Below, piece after piece: positions 8,184 through 15,676 of a stretch of DNA of 64,000 bases; position 1 is the first letter of the stretch, and each line of letters begins with the position of its first letter. A program made the position numbers and the translations under genes. The notes beneath the pieces were generated by a model. It was not told the origin of the DNA, ran no database searches, and worked only from the letters and a program-made list of their open reading frames with translations. The stretch lies in assembly GCA_020199835.1 (NCBI GenBank), contig JAIVJV010000014.1:1-64000 (forward strand). Direction: 5' to 3'. Source of the DNA: Acidobacteriota bacterium. Its GTDB lineage: Bacteria > Acidobacteriota > Blastocatellia > Pyrinomonadales > Pyrinomonadaceae.

Positions 8184-8738
8184 TTAAGACGCGGGCGAAA
8201 GTTCTTTGTACATCACCGTGGTGGCTTCTAACGCGGATGCGTCGGGCCGCAGCGAGAAACGCGGGATGACGCCGAGGCGAACGTAACCGAGCGAGGCATA
8301 AAGATGTTCCGCTGCCGCACTCGCAGTATCGAGTGTCAGCAACGTACGTTGCGCAGCGCGCGCCTGCTCTTCGATTGCAATCATCAGCCCCCGAGCGATG
8401 CCGTGGCGTCGAGCGGTAGGATGGACCAGCAGTTTCTTGATCTCGCCTCGGTGCGGTTGGTTCGGCGGTGTCGCGAGATCGACCTGGACCGTACCAACGA
8501 TTTGTTCATCGCGTCGAGCGAGGATGACGCGGCACGTTCCGTCCTGCACCGCCGGCAACACTTTGTTACGCCAGAAAGCTGCGGCTTCTTCGCGCGTGAA
8601 CGGAAGGATGAAACTTACGGATGCGCCGGCGTGAACGCAGTCATGCAACAGATCGGCGAGCCCGCGAATGTCTTGCTCGAGAAGAGTGTTAGTTGGTCGC
8701 CAGAGCTCGAATTCGACAACTTCAAAAGTAGAGTTCAT
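8184..8738 (-). CDS. GNAT family N-acetyltransferase
   Basis: This 184-residue soluble enzyme has the GNAT acetyl-CoA pyrophosphate loop VHPTARRHGIARGLM (motif A, R/Q-x-x-G-x-G/A form) after the beta strand GEIKKLLV, and motif B near LYASLGYVRLG. It should transfer an acetyl group from acetyl-CoA to an amine. The N-terminal FTREEAAAFW and the VRLGVIPRF end resemble members annotated as small-molecule or antibiotic acetyltransferases, but the substrate is not determined. It lies downstream of, and on the same strand as, the metallophosphoesterase gene, with a 58-bp gap. Confidence 0.88.
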   Translation of the reverse strand: MNSTFEVVEFELWRPTNTLLEQDIRGLADLLHDCVHAGASVSFILPFTREEAAAFWRNKVLPAVQDGTCRVILARRDEQIVGTVQVDLATPPNQPHRGEIKKLLVHPTARRHGIARGLMIAIEEQARAAQRTLLTLDTASAAAEHLYASLGYVRLGVIPRFSLRPDASALEATTVMYKELSPAS

Positions 8739-8796
8739 CGGAGTTTCGTGTAGAACGCCATTACCTGCTCAGAAAAGGTGCGAGTCTCGACAGTGA

Positions 8797-9753
8797 TTAA
8801 TTTGTCGAGGTAAGTGTCAGTAAAACGATCTCGGGAGGGACACCGAAGCGCACCGGGAAGATGCTGGTGCCGATCCCCGTAGTAACGAAAAGATGGTGGC
8901 CGTTCTCGACGACGTGTCCGCGGGTGTAGGCCGGGCTAACTCTCGACGCCTGAACGATGGGGCCGATAAATGGAAGCCGGATCTGTGCGCCATGCGTGTG
9001 ACCGGCGATCAGCAGTGCGACGCGTTGCGGTAATCGTGGGAAAATGTCGGGATTGTGCGTGAGTGCGATAATGGCTTCGCCTTCGGGAATCGCCGCCGTC
9101 GTTTCGAGAATGCGTGGCGTGCGCGTCCATAGATCCGCGAGTCCGGCAAGCCACAATGGCGTCCCGCGGACGTCGAGTTTCGCCGTCTCGTTTTCCAAAA
9201 CCTTTATGCCGTTTGCTTCGAGCGCACGCCGCACTCTGGCGCCGTCGTACCACCAGTCATGATTGCCCAGCACACTGTAAACACCGAGCGGCGCACGAAG
9301 TTCTCCTAACAGCGGCGCGTATGTTTCCGGCGCGACTGTAGGACGCCTGCGACCGTCACCAGAGATGTAGTCACCGGCAATCACGATCAGGTCGGGCTGA
9401 AGCTCATTGGTTCGTCGCACGATCGTCCTGACCTTGTCGTCGTCGATAAACGATCCGCCGACGTGGATGTCTGAAAGCACAGCAATCTTCAGGTTGGAAA
9501 CTGAGGCGGGCCATTGCTGCATCTGGAGCGTTTCGTGCCGGACGATCAAACGATTGGGCTCGATGAAAAACGCCCAACCCACAACGCCGACAAGAAGCAG
9601 GAGAATGCTTGCGAGTGCAAGGCGCAGTCTCTTTCGCCACAACGGGCCGCGACCCTCCCACTTCGTGACCTGAACGGTCCGACGCACCTCGTTAATAAGA
9701 AACAGCAGCAGACCCAAAAAGATCGCGACAGTTACAACGAAAGCTACGGTCAT
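8797..9753 (-). CDS. Membrane-anchored metallophosphoesterase
   Basis: The 318-residue protein has two N-terminal membrane segments (about 3-20 and 47-64) and then a calcineurin-like domain with all metal-binding motifs: DIH (95-97), GD (127-128), GNHD (163-166), H233 in LTHNPD and GHTHG (251-255). The order matches the YkuE/YaeI phosphodiesterase group, whose members act on lipid head groups or cell-envelope phosphodiesters. The catalytic domain probably faces the periplasm. The start codon abuts the remnant of another gene at 9760. Confidence 0.88.
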   Translation of the reverse strand: MTVAFVVTVAIFLGLLLFLINEVRRTVQVTKWEGRGPLWRKRLRLALASILLLLVGVVGWAFFIEPNRLIVRHETLQMQQWPASVSNLKIAVLSDIHVGGSFIDDDKVRTIVRRTNELQPDLIVIAGDYISGDGRRRPTVAPETYAPLLGELRAPLGVYSVLGNHDWWYDGARVRRALEANGIKVLENETAKLDVRGTPLWLAGLADLWTRTPRILETTAAIPEGEAIIALTHNPDIFPRLPQRVALLIAGHTHGAQIRLPFIGPIVQASRVSPAYTRGHVVENGHHLFVTTGIGTSIFPVRFGVPPEIVLLTLTSTN

Positions 9754-9759
9754 AGTTGA

Positions 9760-10151
9760 TCTGACTGGAACCTTAACGTTAAGCTCTGGGACAAAGCGCT
9801 CAAGTTAAACCAGCAGGCTACGAACTTCTCCAGCAAAGACCAGTTCCTGCCGCACGATCTCGATCAGACCCGTCTGCAGAAACTACACGCGCAACTGCAA
9901 ACCATCCGCGGATTGAGCGCGGCGTTTCTCATTCGCAAGATCATTAAAGGCCCTGAACCGATGTACGTGCTGGCGGTTATGACCGCCTTCACGTGGAAAG
10001 ACGCCAGAACGCAATGCACATCGGTCAGTTGTTTGAAGACTTGTCAACCAACGTCGAACTGCCGTCGCCAATCGTGATGCTTTCCCTCGACGGCGAGCAC
10101 GCTCATCTTATTAGTTCCATCATCAGCGTGGTGACGACTTACCGCGGCTGA
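9760..10151 (+). pseudogene. Frameshifted remnant of an unrecognised gene
   Basis: Reading plus-strand codons from 9760 gives a protein-like stretch (SDWNLNVKLWDKALKLNQQA, then LHAQLQTIRGLSAAFLIRKI and GPEPMYVLAV) with no stop until the frame degrades near 10000. Near 10005 the coding sense moves to another frame (MHIGQLFEDLSTNVELPSPI, then HLISSIISVVTTYRG and a TGA at 10149-10151). One deleted or inserted base near 9990-10010 would join the two parts. There is no start codon: the segment follows a TGA at 9757, directly at the metallophosphoesterase start. It is probably the 3' part of a decayed gene. The family is not recognised. Confidence 0.55.
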
Positions 10152-10180
10152 AACGACCAGCGACTGAACGAACGTTACCG

Positions 10181-10891
10181 CTACGGCTTTGACACCTTCA
10201 ATCCGGTAACCAGCACCTCGGTGTTGTGCGCGAAACGCAGCCCGTAAACGCCGTCAGTCGATTTCAACTTGCCTTCTGAAACCACCGCCGACTTGTCATA
10301 ACTCGCAACGACCTTGTTATTGATCGCACACTCAACCTTGTCGCCTTTTACCGTCACCGCGATCTCCTGCGTGACCGGCTCGCCCTTCCCCGCCGCCTTG
10401 TTCACCGCGGGATCAGCGCCGCCGCGTGGTCCATTCATTTGAAACGGGGCGGGACCGAACCCACGAACGATGAAGTTACCGTTGCCATAAGCCGCGCAGT
10501 ACAAATAACTCTGCTGGTCCGTACCGAGATCGTTGCCCGCGATCATGATCCCGTAAGGATGCGGATGGTTATTGAGGTTCATGTACTGCGGTTCTTTGAA
10601 GGTCGCGCTCACTTTGTAATCGCCGGTCGCTTTGTTTGCGGGATTCCAGTAGGTGACCGCAGGACCGGTAACCACGTGCAACGCATCGCCGTCTTTGGCG
10701 AACTTCGCACTGTTGAGTGTGAGTCCGGCGGCCTCTTCTTTGGCGTCGATCTTTCCGGTCCAACCGGTGACAGAAATTCCACCGCCGGCCACGTTGCGAG
10801 AAGCCTCCATCTGGCCGCCCTGCGAGAAGTGAGTGCGTGGCGCCAACATGACGGCGAGCAGAGCAAGAGTCAAAGCAACAAAATATCGCAT
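10181..10891 (-). CDS. Secreted protein, possible concanavalin-like (DUF1080-type) fold
   Basis: ATG 10891 has GGAGG ten bases upstream; a TTG nine bases earlier would sit on top of that site. An N-terminal signal peptide (RYFVALTLALLAVMLAPR) is followed by about 210 residues rich in beta strands, including KVSATFKEPQY, YGIMIAGND, YLYCAAYGNGNFIVRGFG and GVYGLRFAHNTEVLVTGLKV. This alternation resembles LamG/DUF1080 sugar-binding or glycosidase-like jelly rolls, but no catalytic motif is certain. It is likely an extracellular or periplasmic protein and stands alone. Confidence 0.6.
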   Translation of the reverse strand: MRYFVALTLALLAVMLAPRTHFSQGGQMEASRNVAGGGISVTGWTGKIDAKEEAAGLTLNSAKFAKDGDALHVVTGPAVTYWNPANKATGDYKVSATFKEPQYMNLNNHPHPYGIMIAGNDLGTDQQSYLYCAAYGNGNFIVRGFGPAPFQMNGPRGGADPAVNKAAGKGEPVTQEIAVTVKGDKVECAINNKVVASYDKSAVVSEGKLKSTDGVYGLRFAHNTEVLVTGLKVSKP

Positions 10892-11004
10892 AATGAGCAA
10901 TCCTCCAGATCGAAAGTAGAAAGGTGGGCTAAGTATCGCAGAAGTTAGCGAACTAGTTCTAGCGCAGCGCAGTGTTCGGAGAAACTAAGGGCTAAAAAAG
11001 TGTT

Positions 11005-11523
11005 TTACGATTTGCGACGCAAACGGCGACGGATAAAGAGTCCCGCGACGAGTCCGGCTACGACCACACTCGCGGAGCCGGAAACTAACCAGCGAGTGCC
11101 CCACGGCGACTGCGCCACGAGCAAGTCGCTCGGTGGCGCTGTGCCTTTTGCACTGTCGTGATACGCACGCGTTTCGGCATCGCGTATGGCAACCTCGAGC
11201 CGCAGTCTGCTTGTCTCAAGTGTTTGCAACTGCGCGGCAATGCCATCGCGTTCGGCTTGCAATTGACGACGTCGTGCCTCGCGCAATTCTTCTGGCCTGG
11301 TCGAACCGATTCCGGCCAGCGACCGTTCGATATTTTCCGGTTTGAGCGCTTCGTCGAGTTGTTGTGCGCGATCTAGGAGGGATTCTTCCCTGGCCTGCAC
11401 TTCGATCAATTGCAAGCGCAGCTTTTCCAGGGATTCGGCAGCAGAAGTTGGTTCCTGCGCGTGCGCAGTGGTCGAGATGAAAGTTAAAAACAACAGAAAC
11501 ACAAGTATGTTGGCTGACCTCAT
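11005..11523 (-). CDS. Small exported coiled-coil protein with C-terminal membrane anchor
   Basis: ATG 11523 with AGGAGG at good spacing is chosen over the long upstream extension. The 172-residue product has a signal peptide (RSANILVFLLFLTFISTTAHAQ), then a charged helical stretch of about 100 residues with heptad-like Leu/Ala/Glu/Arg (LEKLRLQLIEVQAREESLLD and the ELREARRRQLQAERDG part) that should form a coiled coil. A hydrophobic segment (SASVVVAGLVAGLFI) and an RRRLRRKS tail close it. This fits an inner-membrane protein with a periplasmic coiled coil. The function is unknown. Confidence 0.7.
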   Translation of the reverse strand: MRSANILVFLLFLTFISTTAHAQEPTSAAESLEKLRLQLIEVQAREESLLDRAQQLDEALKPENIERSLAGIGSTRPEELREARRRQLQAERDGIAAQLQTLETSRLRLEVAIRDAETRAYHDSAKGTAPPSDLLVAQSPWGTRWLVSGSASVVVAGLVAGLFIRRRLRRKS

Positions 11524-11806
11524 CACGTACCTCCTGACTTCGAAACTCAGCTTAACGCGAATACTTGCAAACTGAAAGCCACCCATTGAACCCCTTGATC
11601 AAATTGGACTCTTGCGGTAAAACTGTCCGGCGCAATTTTTCGAATGGACAACCGCACATGTCCTTTTGAGACAAAGTTCCAGATAGAAAACGACCTCTTG
11701 GCAAAGTCCGACTGCGGTTTTGCGAAATATCCATTCAACGTCGAGCAGGTAACCTCTCGAGGCTGTAAATGTTTGCCTCGTAGCGTCTTTAAAAAACGGA
11801 GGGAGC

Positions 11807-12223
11807 ATGGCGGAGCGAGTTAAGCGGGTCATCGAATTAATGCATGGAGATCCGAGTCGAACCTTTTCACTCGGAGAGATGGCCCAATCAGTAAACCTTT
11901 CACCACCTTACTTTTGTTATCTGTTCAAATCCATCACCGGAGTTCCTCCCGCGAGATATCTCAAAACTCTGCGGATGGAACATGCTGCCCTACTGCTCAC
12001 AACCACTTTTCTCAGCGTCAAAGAGATCGTCAGACGCGTCGGTTGTACTGACGAGAGTCATTTCGTCAGAGACTTCAAACGCATGTACGGCGTGACGCCG
12101 AGTGCATACAGAAACGGCGCCATCTCTGCCGCCGAACCCGTCAATCTCAAACGACGAATAGAAGACATCAGCCAATGCATTTGCGCCGCGAGTAACCCCC
12201 ACGATTGCGGATTTCACTCTTAA
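11807..12223 (+). CDS. AraC-type helix-turn-helix regulator (DNA-binding domain only)
   Basis: The protein is 138 residues, about the size of a single AraC/XylS DNA-binding domain. Both helix-turn-helix units are visible: FSLGEMAQSVNLSPPYFCYLFKSITG-PPARYL, then LSVKEIVRRVGCTDESHFVRDFKR-YGVTPSAYR, the second matching the AraC signature. There is no N-terminal sensing domain, so it may act like SoxS/MarA-type stand-alone regulators. A strong GGAGG lies before the ATG. Its neighbours downstream on the same strand encode an exported peptide and a PEP-CTERM protein, possible targets. Confidence 0.9.
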   Translation: MAERVKRVIELMHGDPSRTFSLGEMAQSVNLSPPYFCYLFKSITGVPPARYLKTLRMEHAALLLTTTFLSVKEIVRRVGCTDESHFVRDFKRMYGVTPSAYRNGAISAAEPVNLKRRIEDISQCICAASNPHDCGFHS

Positions 12224-12341
12224 CGAACCAGCAAAGCCAACATAACAAAGTGTCGACTCTGGTCAGCTTCAAACCTCATCGAGGGCCGCGCCCTCCTCGG
12301 TAGTAAGAATCCATCAAGTGGCGCACAGACTGGAAAAAGCA

Positions 12342-12560
12342 ATGAAGAAGTCAATCATTCTCACAAGCCTGCTGATTCTGGTAGTCATGAGTTGTCCGCC
12401 TGAAGCGTCTGCTCAGTCCTGTTCGTCAAACCCGAGCGCCTGCGCTCCTGCATCGAGCTACACCTTCGGCCAGGCGAAGGCTCACACCCATAACGACTTT
12501 ACGTGGGAATACGGCGCGTACTGCGGGCGCTGGCTGGTTAGTGAGATGGGCCATCATTGA
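12342..12560 (+). CDS. Small exported protein, possibly a 3'-broken gene
   Basis: ATG 12342 starts a clear signal peptide (KKSIILTSLLILVVMSCPPEASAQ), followed by only about 45 residues with four cysteines and a Ser/Ala-rich start. The frame stops at TGA 12558-12560. Bases 12561-12835 hold no convincing gene, and both other frames give short low-complexity peptides, so this may be a small mature protein or the 5' part of a gene broken by mutation. I do not recognise the family. Confidence 0.45.
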   Translation: MKKSIILTSLLILVVMSCPPEASAQSCSSNPSACAPASSYTFGQAKAHTHNDFTWEYGAYCGRWLVSEMGHH

Positions 12561-12835
12561 GGTGGCAGCAAGATCGATGAGGTTCAGGCACCTCGTGGGT
12601 TTGGCCAACATCGCTGCCTTCGCTACCACCAGTCAGCGACACATCCAGGAACCTCATACGCGCTGGTCGTGGGCGCGCACTTGTTGTAGGATGACGCAGC
12701 AAACTCCAGCTTTAAAGAGAGAGTTTTACGTCTCGGATTCACTTTCTGCAGTGGAATCCGTTTCGAGCCTACCGGTATAGCAGTTGCTGGAGATTGCGCG
12801 GTCTTCTATCCCAATCTCATCTGGAGCGTTTCCTC

Positions 12836-13237
12836 ATGATAATTACCCGTCGAATGCTGTTAACCGCAGCGTTAACGTTAGCTGCGTCCGGTATCACAGC
12901 CCACGCCAGTCCCGATCTTGCTCCGAGGAATTTCAACGCGGTCGAGAACGCGAGTAGCTTTTCGATAGAACGGTCCCCCATTCTGACGAGTGCAAGTACG
13001 TCACCTGTCCTCCACTCAAAATCGGATGGTGCGGTGTTTTCCGTAAAGTTTAACGGTGCTCCCGTTTCGGTTTGGCTCAGTTCTGGTGGCTCGCTTCGGA
13101 CCAGGAGCATTATGCCGGGAGTTGAAATTCCCGAGCCGTCGACCCTATTGCTGCTTGGTACGGGACTTCTCGGCGCTCTCAAGTATAGAGCCAGACGTAA
13201 AAGGTTAGAATCGGCGATTGATGGTCGCTCAACCTAG
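12836..13237 (+). CDS. PEP-CTERM sorting-signal protein
   Basis: ATG 12836 opens a signal peptide (IITRRMLLTAALTLAASGITAHA). The last 30 residues contain the tripartite PEP-CTERM signal: IPEPSTLLLLGTGLLGAL followed by YRARRKR, that is PEP, a hydrophobic helix and a basic tail. Proteins of this type are recognised by exosortase (EpsH/XrtA) and sent to the surface or matrix. The 85-residue mature part is Ser/Thr-rich with no recognisable domain. No exosortase gene is present in this window. The end converges with the kinase gene (8-bp overlap of the 3' ends). Confidence 0.85.
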   Translation: MIITRRMLLTAALTLAASGITAHASPDLAPRNFNAVENASSFSIERSPILTSASTSPVLHSKSDGAVFSVKFNGAPVSVWLSSGGSLRTRSIMPGVEIPEPSTLLLLGTGLLGALKYRARRKRLESAIDGRST

Positions 13238-15559
13238 ATTGATCCGTCTTAAAAGATCCATGAAGCGTCGATCACTTCTGAGGTCGTCGTAGATTGGATC
13301 GATCTTAAGCCACATCAATCCTTCGGCGCGTTGGGCGACCGCTTTCTCAAGCCACTCGTAAACCTGGTCTTTATCACCACTTCCGAGGTGGGCCACGGCG
13401 ACATCGCACGGCGAGATGTAATTCGTTTGCCCTAATTCCGTTACACGTTCAATCATTTGTTGGGCCTTTTCGATCGAGCCTGAGCGTCCGTAACTGTATG
13501 CCAAATCTGCGGTGACTACGGCTTGAATGCCCTCATCGGTCGTCGCGCTCAAGGCCTGCTCGAGTTCACGTATGGCCTCGTCGTTTCTCCCGATTATTCT
13601 GTAGACGAGGGCCAGACCATAGCGCATCCAGAAGAGGCCCGGATCCAGCGTTGCGATTCCCCTGTACTTGTCGATAGCCTCATCGAAGCGTCTTGCACAA
13701 TACAGGGCAGACGCAACGTTCAAATTAATACTCGTAGATAACGGATCGAGATGAAATGCTTCGAACGCTTCAGCGAGGGCATCTTCCGTTCTGCCGGTGG
13801 CTCGGAGGATCGTGCTATACCATTGATGGGCAGTCGCATAACCTGGATTCAACTGCAATGCTCTCTTGAATGAGTTTTCGCTTCCGCTCCAATCAAACTC
13901 GTATGCGCCTTTTATGAAGCCTAGCGTGGTGTGTGCTTCGGCAAGCATGTCGTCGAACTCCAACGCCTTGGTTGCCGCTGCTCTAGCTCGTAAATATGCA
14001 TCGCTTGTGACCATTAGATGTTGATGACCAAGCACAACATACGCGTCCGCAAGTCCCGCATAAGCTACGGCATAACGGGGATCCTGCTCGATCGCTTGCT
14101 GAAAAAACTTAATGCTAAGGGTGACTGCTTCGTGTGAACGTTTGTTCCAATGGAACCTTCCTCTGAGATAGTTTAGGTATGCCTCCTCATCGGTGGTATG
14201 TCTTTTCGTCAATCGTTTTCTTTGCTGGTCACTTAATCTCAATTGCAACTTATCTGAGATTTGAGTGGCAATGTGCTCTTGAATCCGCGGTGAGTTTGAT
14301 AGCTTCTCATTGTAGCTATCGCCCCAGAGTTGAGCCCCATCCTGAACATCAACCAGCTCAGTCTGGACCATCAATCTGGAGCCGACACGCGATAGCTTTC
14401 CGGTAACCACTGCGTGCACTGCTAATTCCCGCCCGACCTCAGTCGGATCGTGATCCTTCGATTTAAAACGGAAGACGCTGGTGCGTGACATAACCCGCAC
14501 TTGAGGTAGTTGCGACAAGCTATTGATAATATTTTCCGTGATTCCATCACACAGGTACTCTGCCATCTCATCGTTGCGGGTATTAACGAAGGGAAGAATC
14601 GCCACGCTTTTGATTACGCGCCGGCGTTTCCTGGTAGTCTTCTTCGCTTGGCCAATCGGTACACTCTTAACCGCGTCCGGCGGGTTTGGGATTGTCGGAG
14701 CAACCCGGTTGAAGTGGAGACGTTCACTCACTTTCAGCAACTGTTTGAAGGTCGACAACGGTCCCTCCAATTCGCGGGTGCGTTGCGATGGTTGCTTTGA
14801 CAGCATGGTCATGATGTAGCGTGAAAGCTCCGACGATAAATCTTGGCGAAGATCTGAAATTGACACGGGCTCACACTCAACTATCGCTTTGAGCAGTTCG
14901 TCACGGTTTGAACCGGAAAAAGGACGCCGCGCTGTCAGCACCTCATATAGAACAACGCCTAAACTCCAGATATCAGTTCGATAGTCGACGTCGACACCTC
15001 GCACTTGTTCTGGTGACATGTACTGCGGCGTGCCGATCAGTATGCCCGGCAATGTGTGAGGCGCAATCCCGTCCATCGGTGCAGTTAGTTTTGCGATGCC
15101 AAAATCCAGCACCTTCACGTAGTGGTCAGGGCGAAGCATGATGTTCTCGGGCTTAATGTCGCGATGGATGACTCCGGCTTGATGAGCAGCAAGCAGCGCG
15201 TCGCTCACTTGCACCGCAATCCTGAGGGCTTCGACAACGGAAAGAGCACCTTTAGCAATTCGGTTCCGAAGAGTTTCACCTTGAATTAATTCGGTTGCGA
15301 TGATGTAGGTTCCGGCCACGACCTCAATGTCGAAGACCGTTAGAATGTTCGGATGATTTAGACTCGACGCGGCAAATGCTTCTTGTCTGAAACGACCAAC
15401 ATAATCGTCGTTAGCGGTATATTCCTTTCGCAGCGTTTTAAGGGCTACGAGCCTTCGCAAACGAGTATCAAATGCACAATAAACCTCACCAAGTCCCCCG
15501 TGACCTAGCGGTTCACGTATCTCGTAACGACCTAGTGTCGTATGTGCGAAGTCAAACAT
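13229..15559 (-). CDS. Ser/Thr protein kinase with TolB-like and TPR domains
   Basis: The 776-residue protein starts with a Hanks-type kinase (about 10-275): GHGGLGEVY glycine loop (19-27), catalytic Lys41, Glu60, HRDIKPEN (132-139) and DFG (152-154), all intact. After a basic linker (KKTTRKRRR, near 305) comes a TolB-like/FlgO-like domain beginning VAILPFVN and containing QLWGDSY, then TPR repeats (RGRFHWNKRSHEAV, EDPRYAVAYAGLADAYVVLG, and others) to about 760. No membrane segment is obvious. Such kinases are expanded in Acidobacteriota. It lies downstream of the winged-helix regulator, and the two C-terminal halves are related. Confidence 0.93.
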   Translation of the reverse strand: MFDFAHTTLGRYEIREPLGHGGLGEVYCAFDTRLRRLVALKTLRKEYTANDDYVGRFRQEAFAASSLNHPNILTVFDIEVVAGTYIIATELIQGETLRNRIAKGALSVVEALRIAVQVSDALLAAHQAGVIHRDIKPENIMLRPDHYVKVLDFGIAKLTAPMDGIAPHTLPGILIGTPQYMSPEQVRGVDVDYRTDIWSLGVVLYEVLTARRPFSGSNRDELLKAIVECEPVSISDLRQDLSSELSRYIMTMLSKQPSQRTRELEGPLSTFKQLLKVSERLHFNRVAPTIPNPPDAVKSVPIGQAKKTTRKRRRVIKSVAILPFVNTRNDEMAEYLCDGITENIINSLSQLPQVRVMSRTSVFRFKSKDHDPTEVGRELAVHAVVTGKLSRVGSRLMVQTELVDVQDGAQLWGDSYNEKLSNSPRIQEHIATQISDKLQLRLSDQQRKRLTKRHTTDEEAYLNYLRGRFHWNKRSHEAVTLSIKFFQQAIEQDPRYAVAYAGLADAYVVLGHQHLMVTSDAYLRARAAATKALEFDDMLAEAHTTLGFIKGAYEFDWSGSENSFKRALQLNPGYATAHQWYSTILRATGRTEDALAEAFEAFHLDPLSTSINLNVASALYCARRFDEAIDKYRGIATLDPGLFWMRYGLALVYRIIGRNDEAIRELEQALSATTDEGIQAVVTADLAYSYGRSGSIEKAQQMIERVTELGQTNYISPCDVAVAHLGSGDKDQVYEWLEKAVAQRAEGLMWLKIDPIYDDLRSDRRFMDLLRRINLG

Positions 15560-15676
15560 TGGCGTGGGGTCTGTGCATTTTCGGGGTTCGGCGAGGTCGC
15601 CTCACATTGTGTGACGTTGTTTCGGGAGCCGGCGAGGTTGGATCGCATCGATTCGACCGAGGAATACCGATTTGCG

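Noticed and set aside
12558..12560. TGA of the small exported protein as a second selenocysteine codon
   Set aside because: The sequence after it has no conserved pattern or cysteine homologue known to me, and no hairpin was noticed downstream, so an ordinary stop or a broken gene is simpler.
12541..12780. A 79-codon frame after the small exported protein
   Set aside because: No ribosome binding site, a low-complexity product and no link to a family. It may hold remnants of a broken gene but cannot be called.
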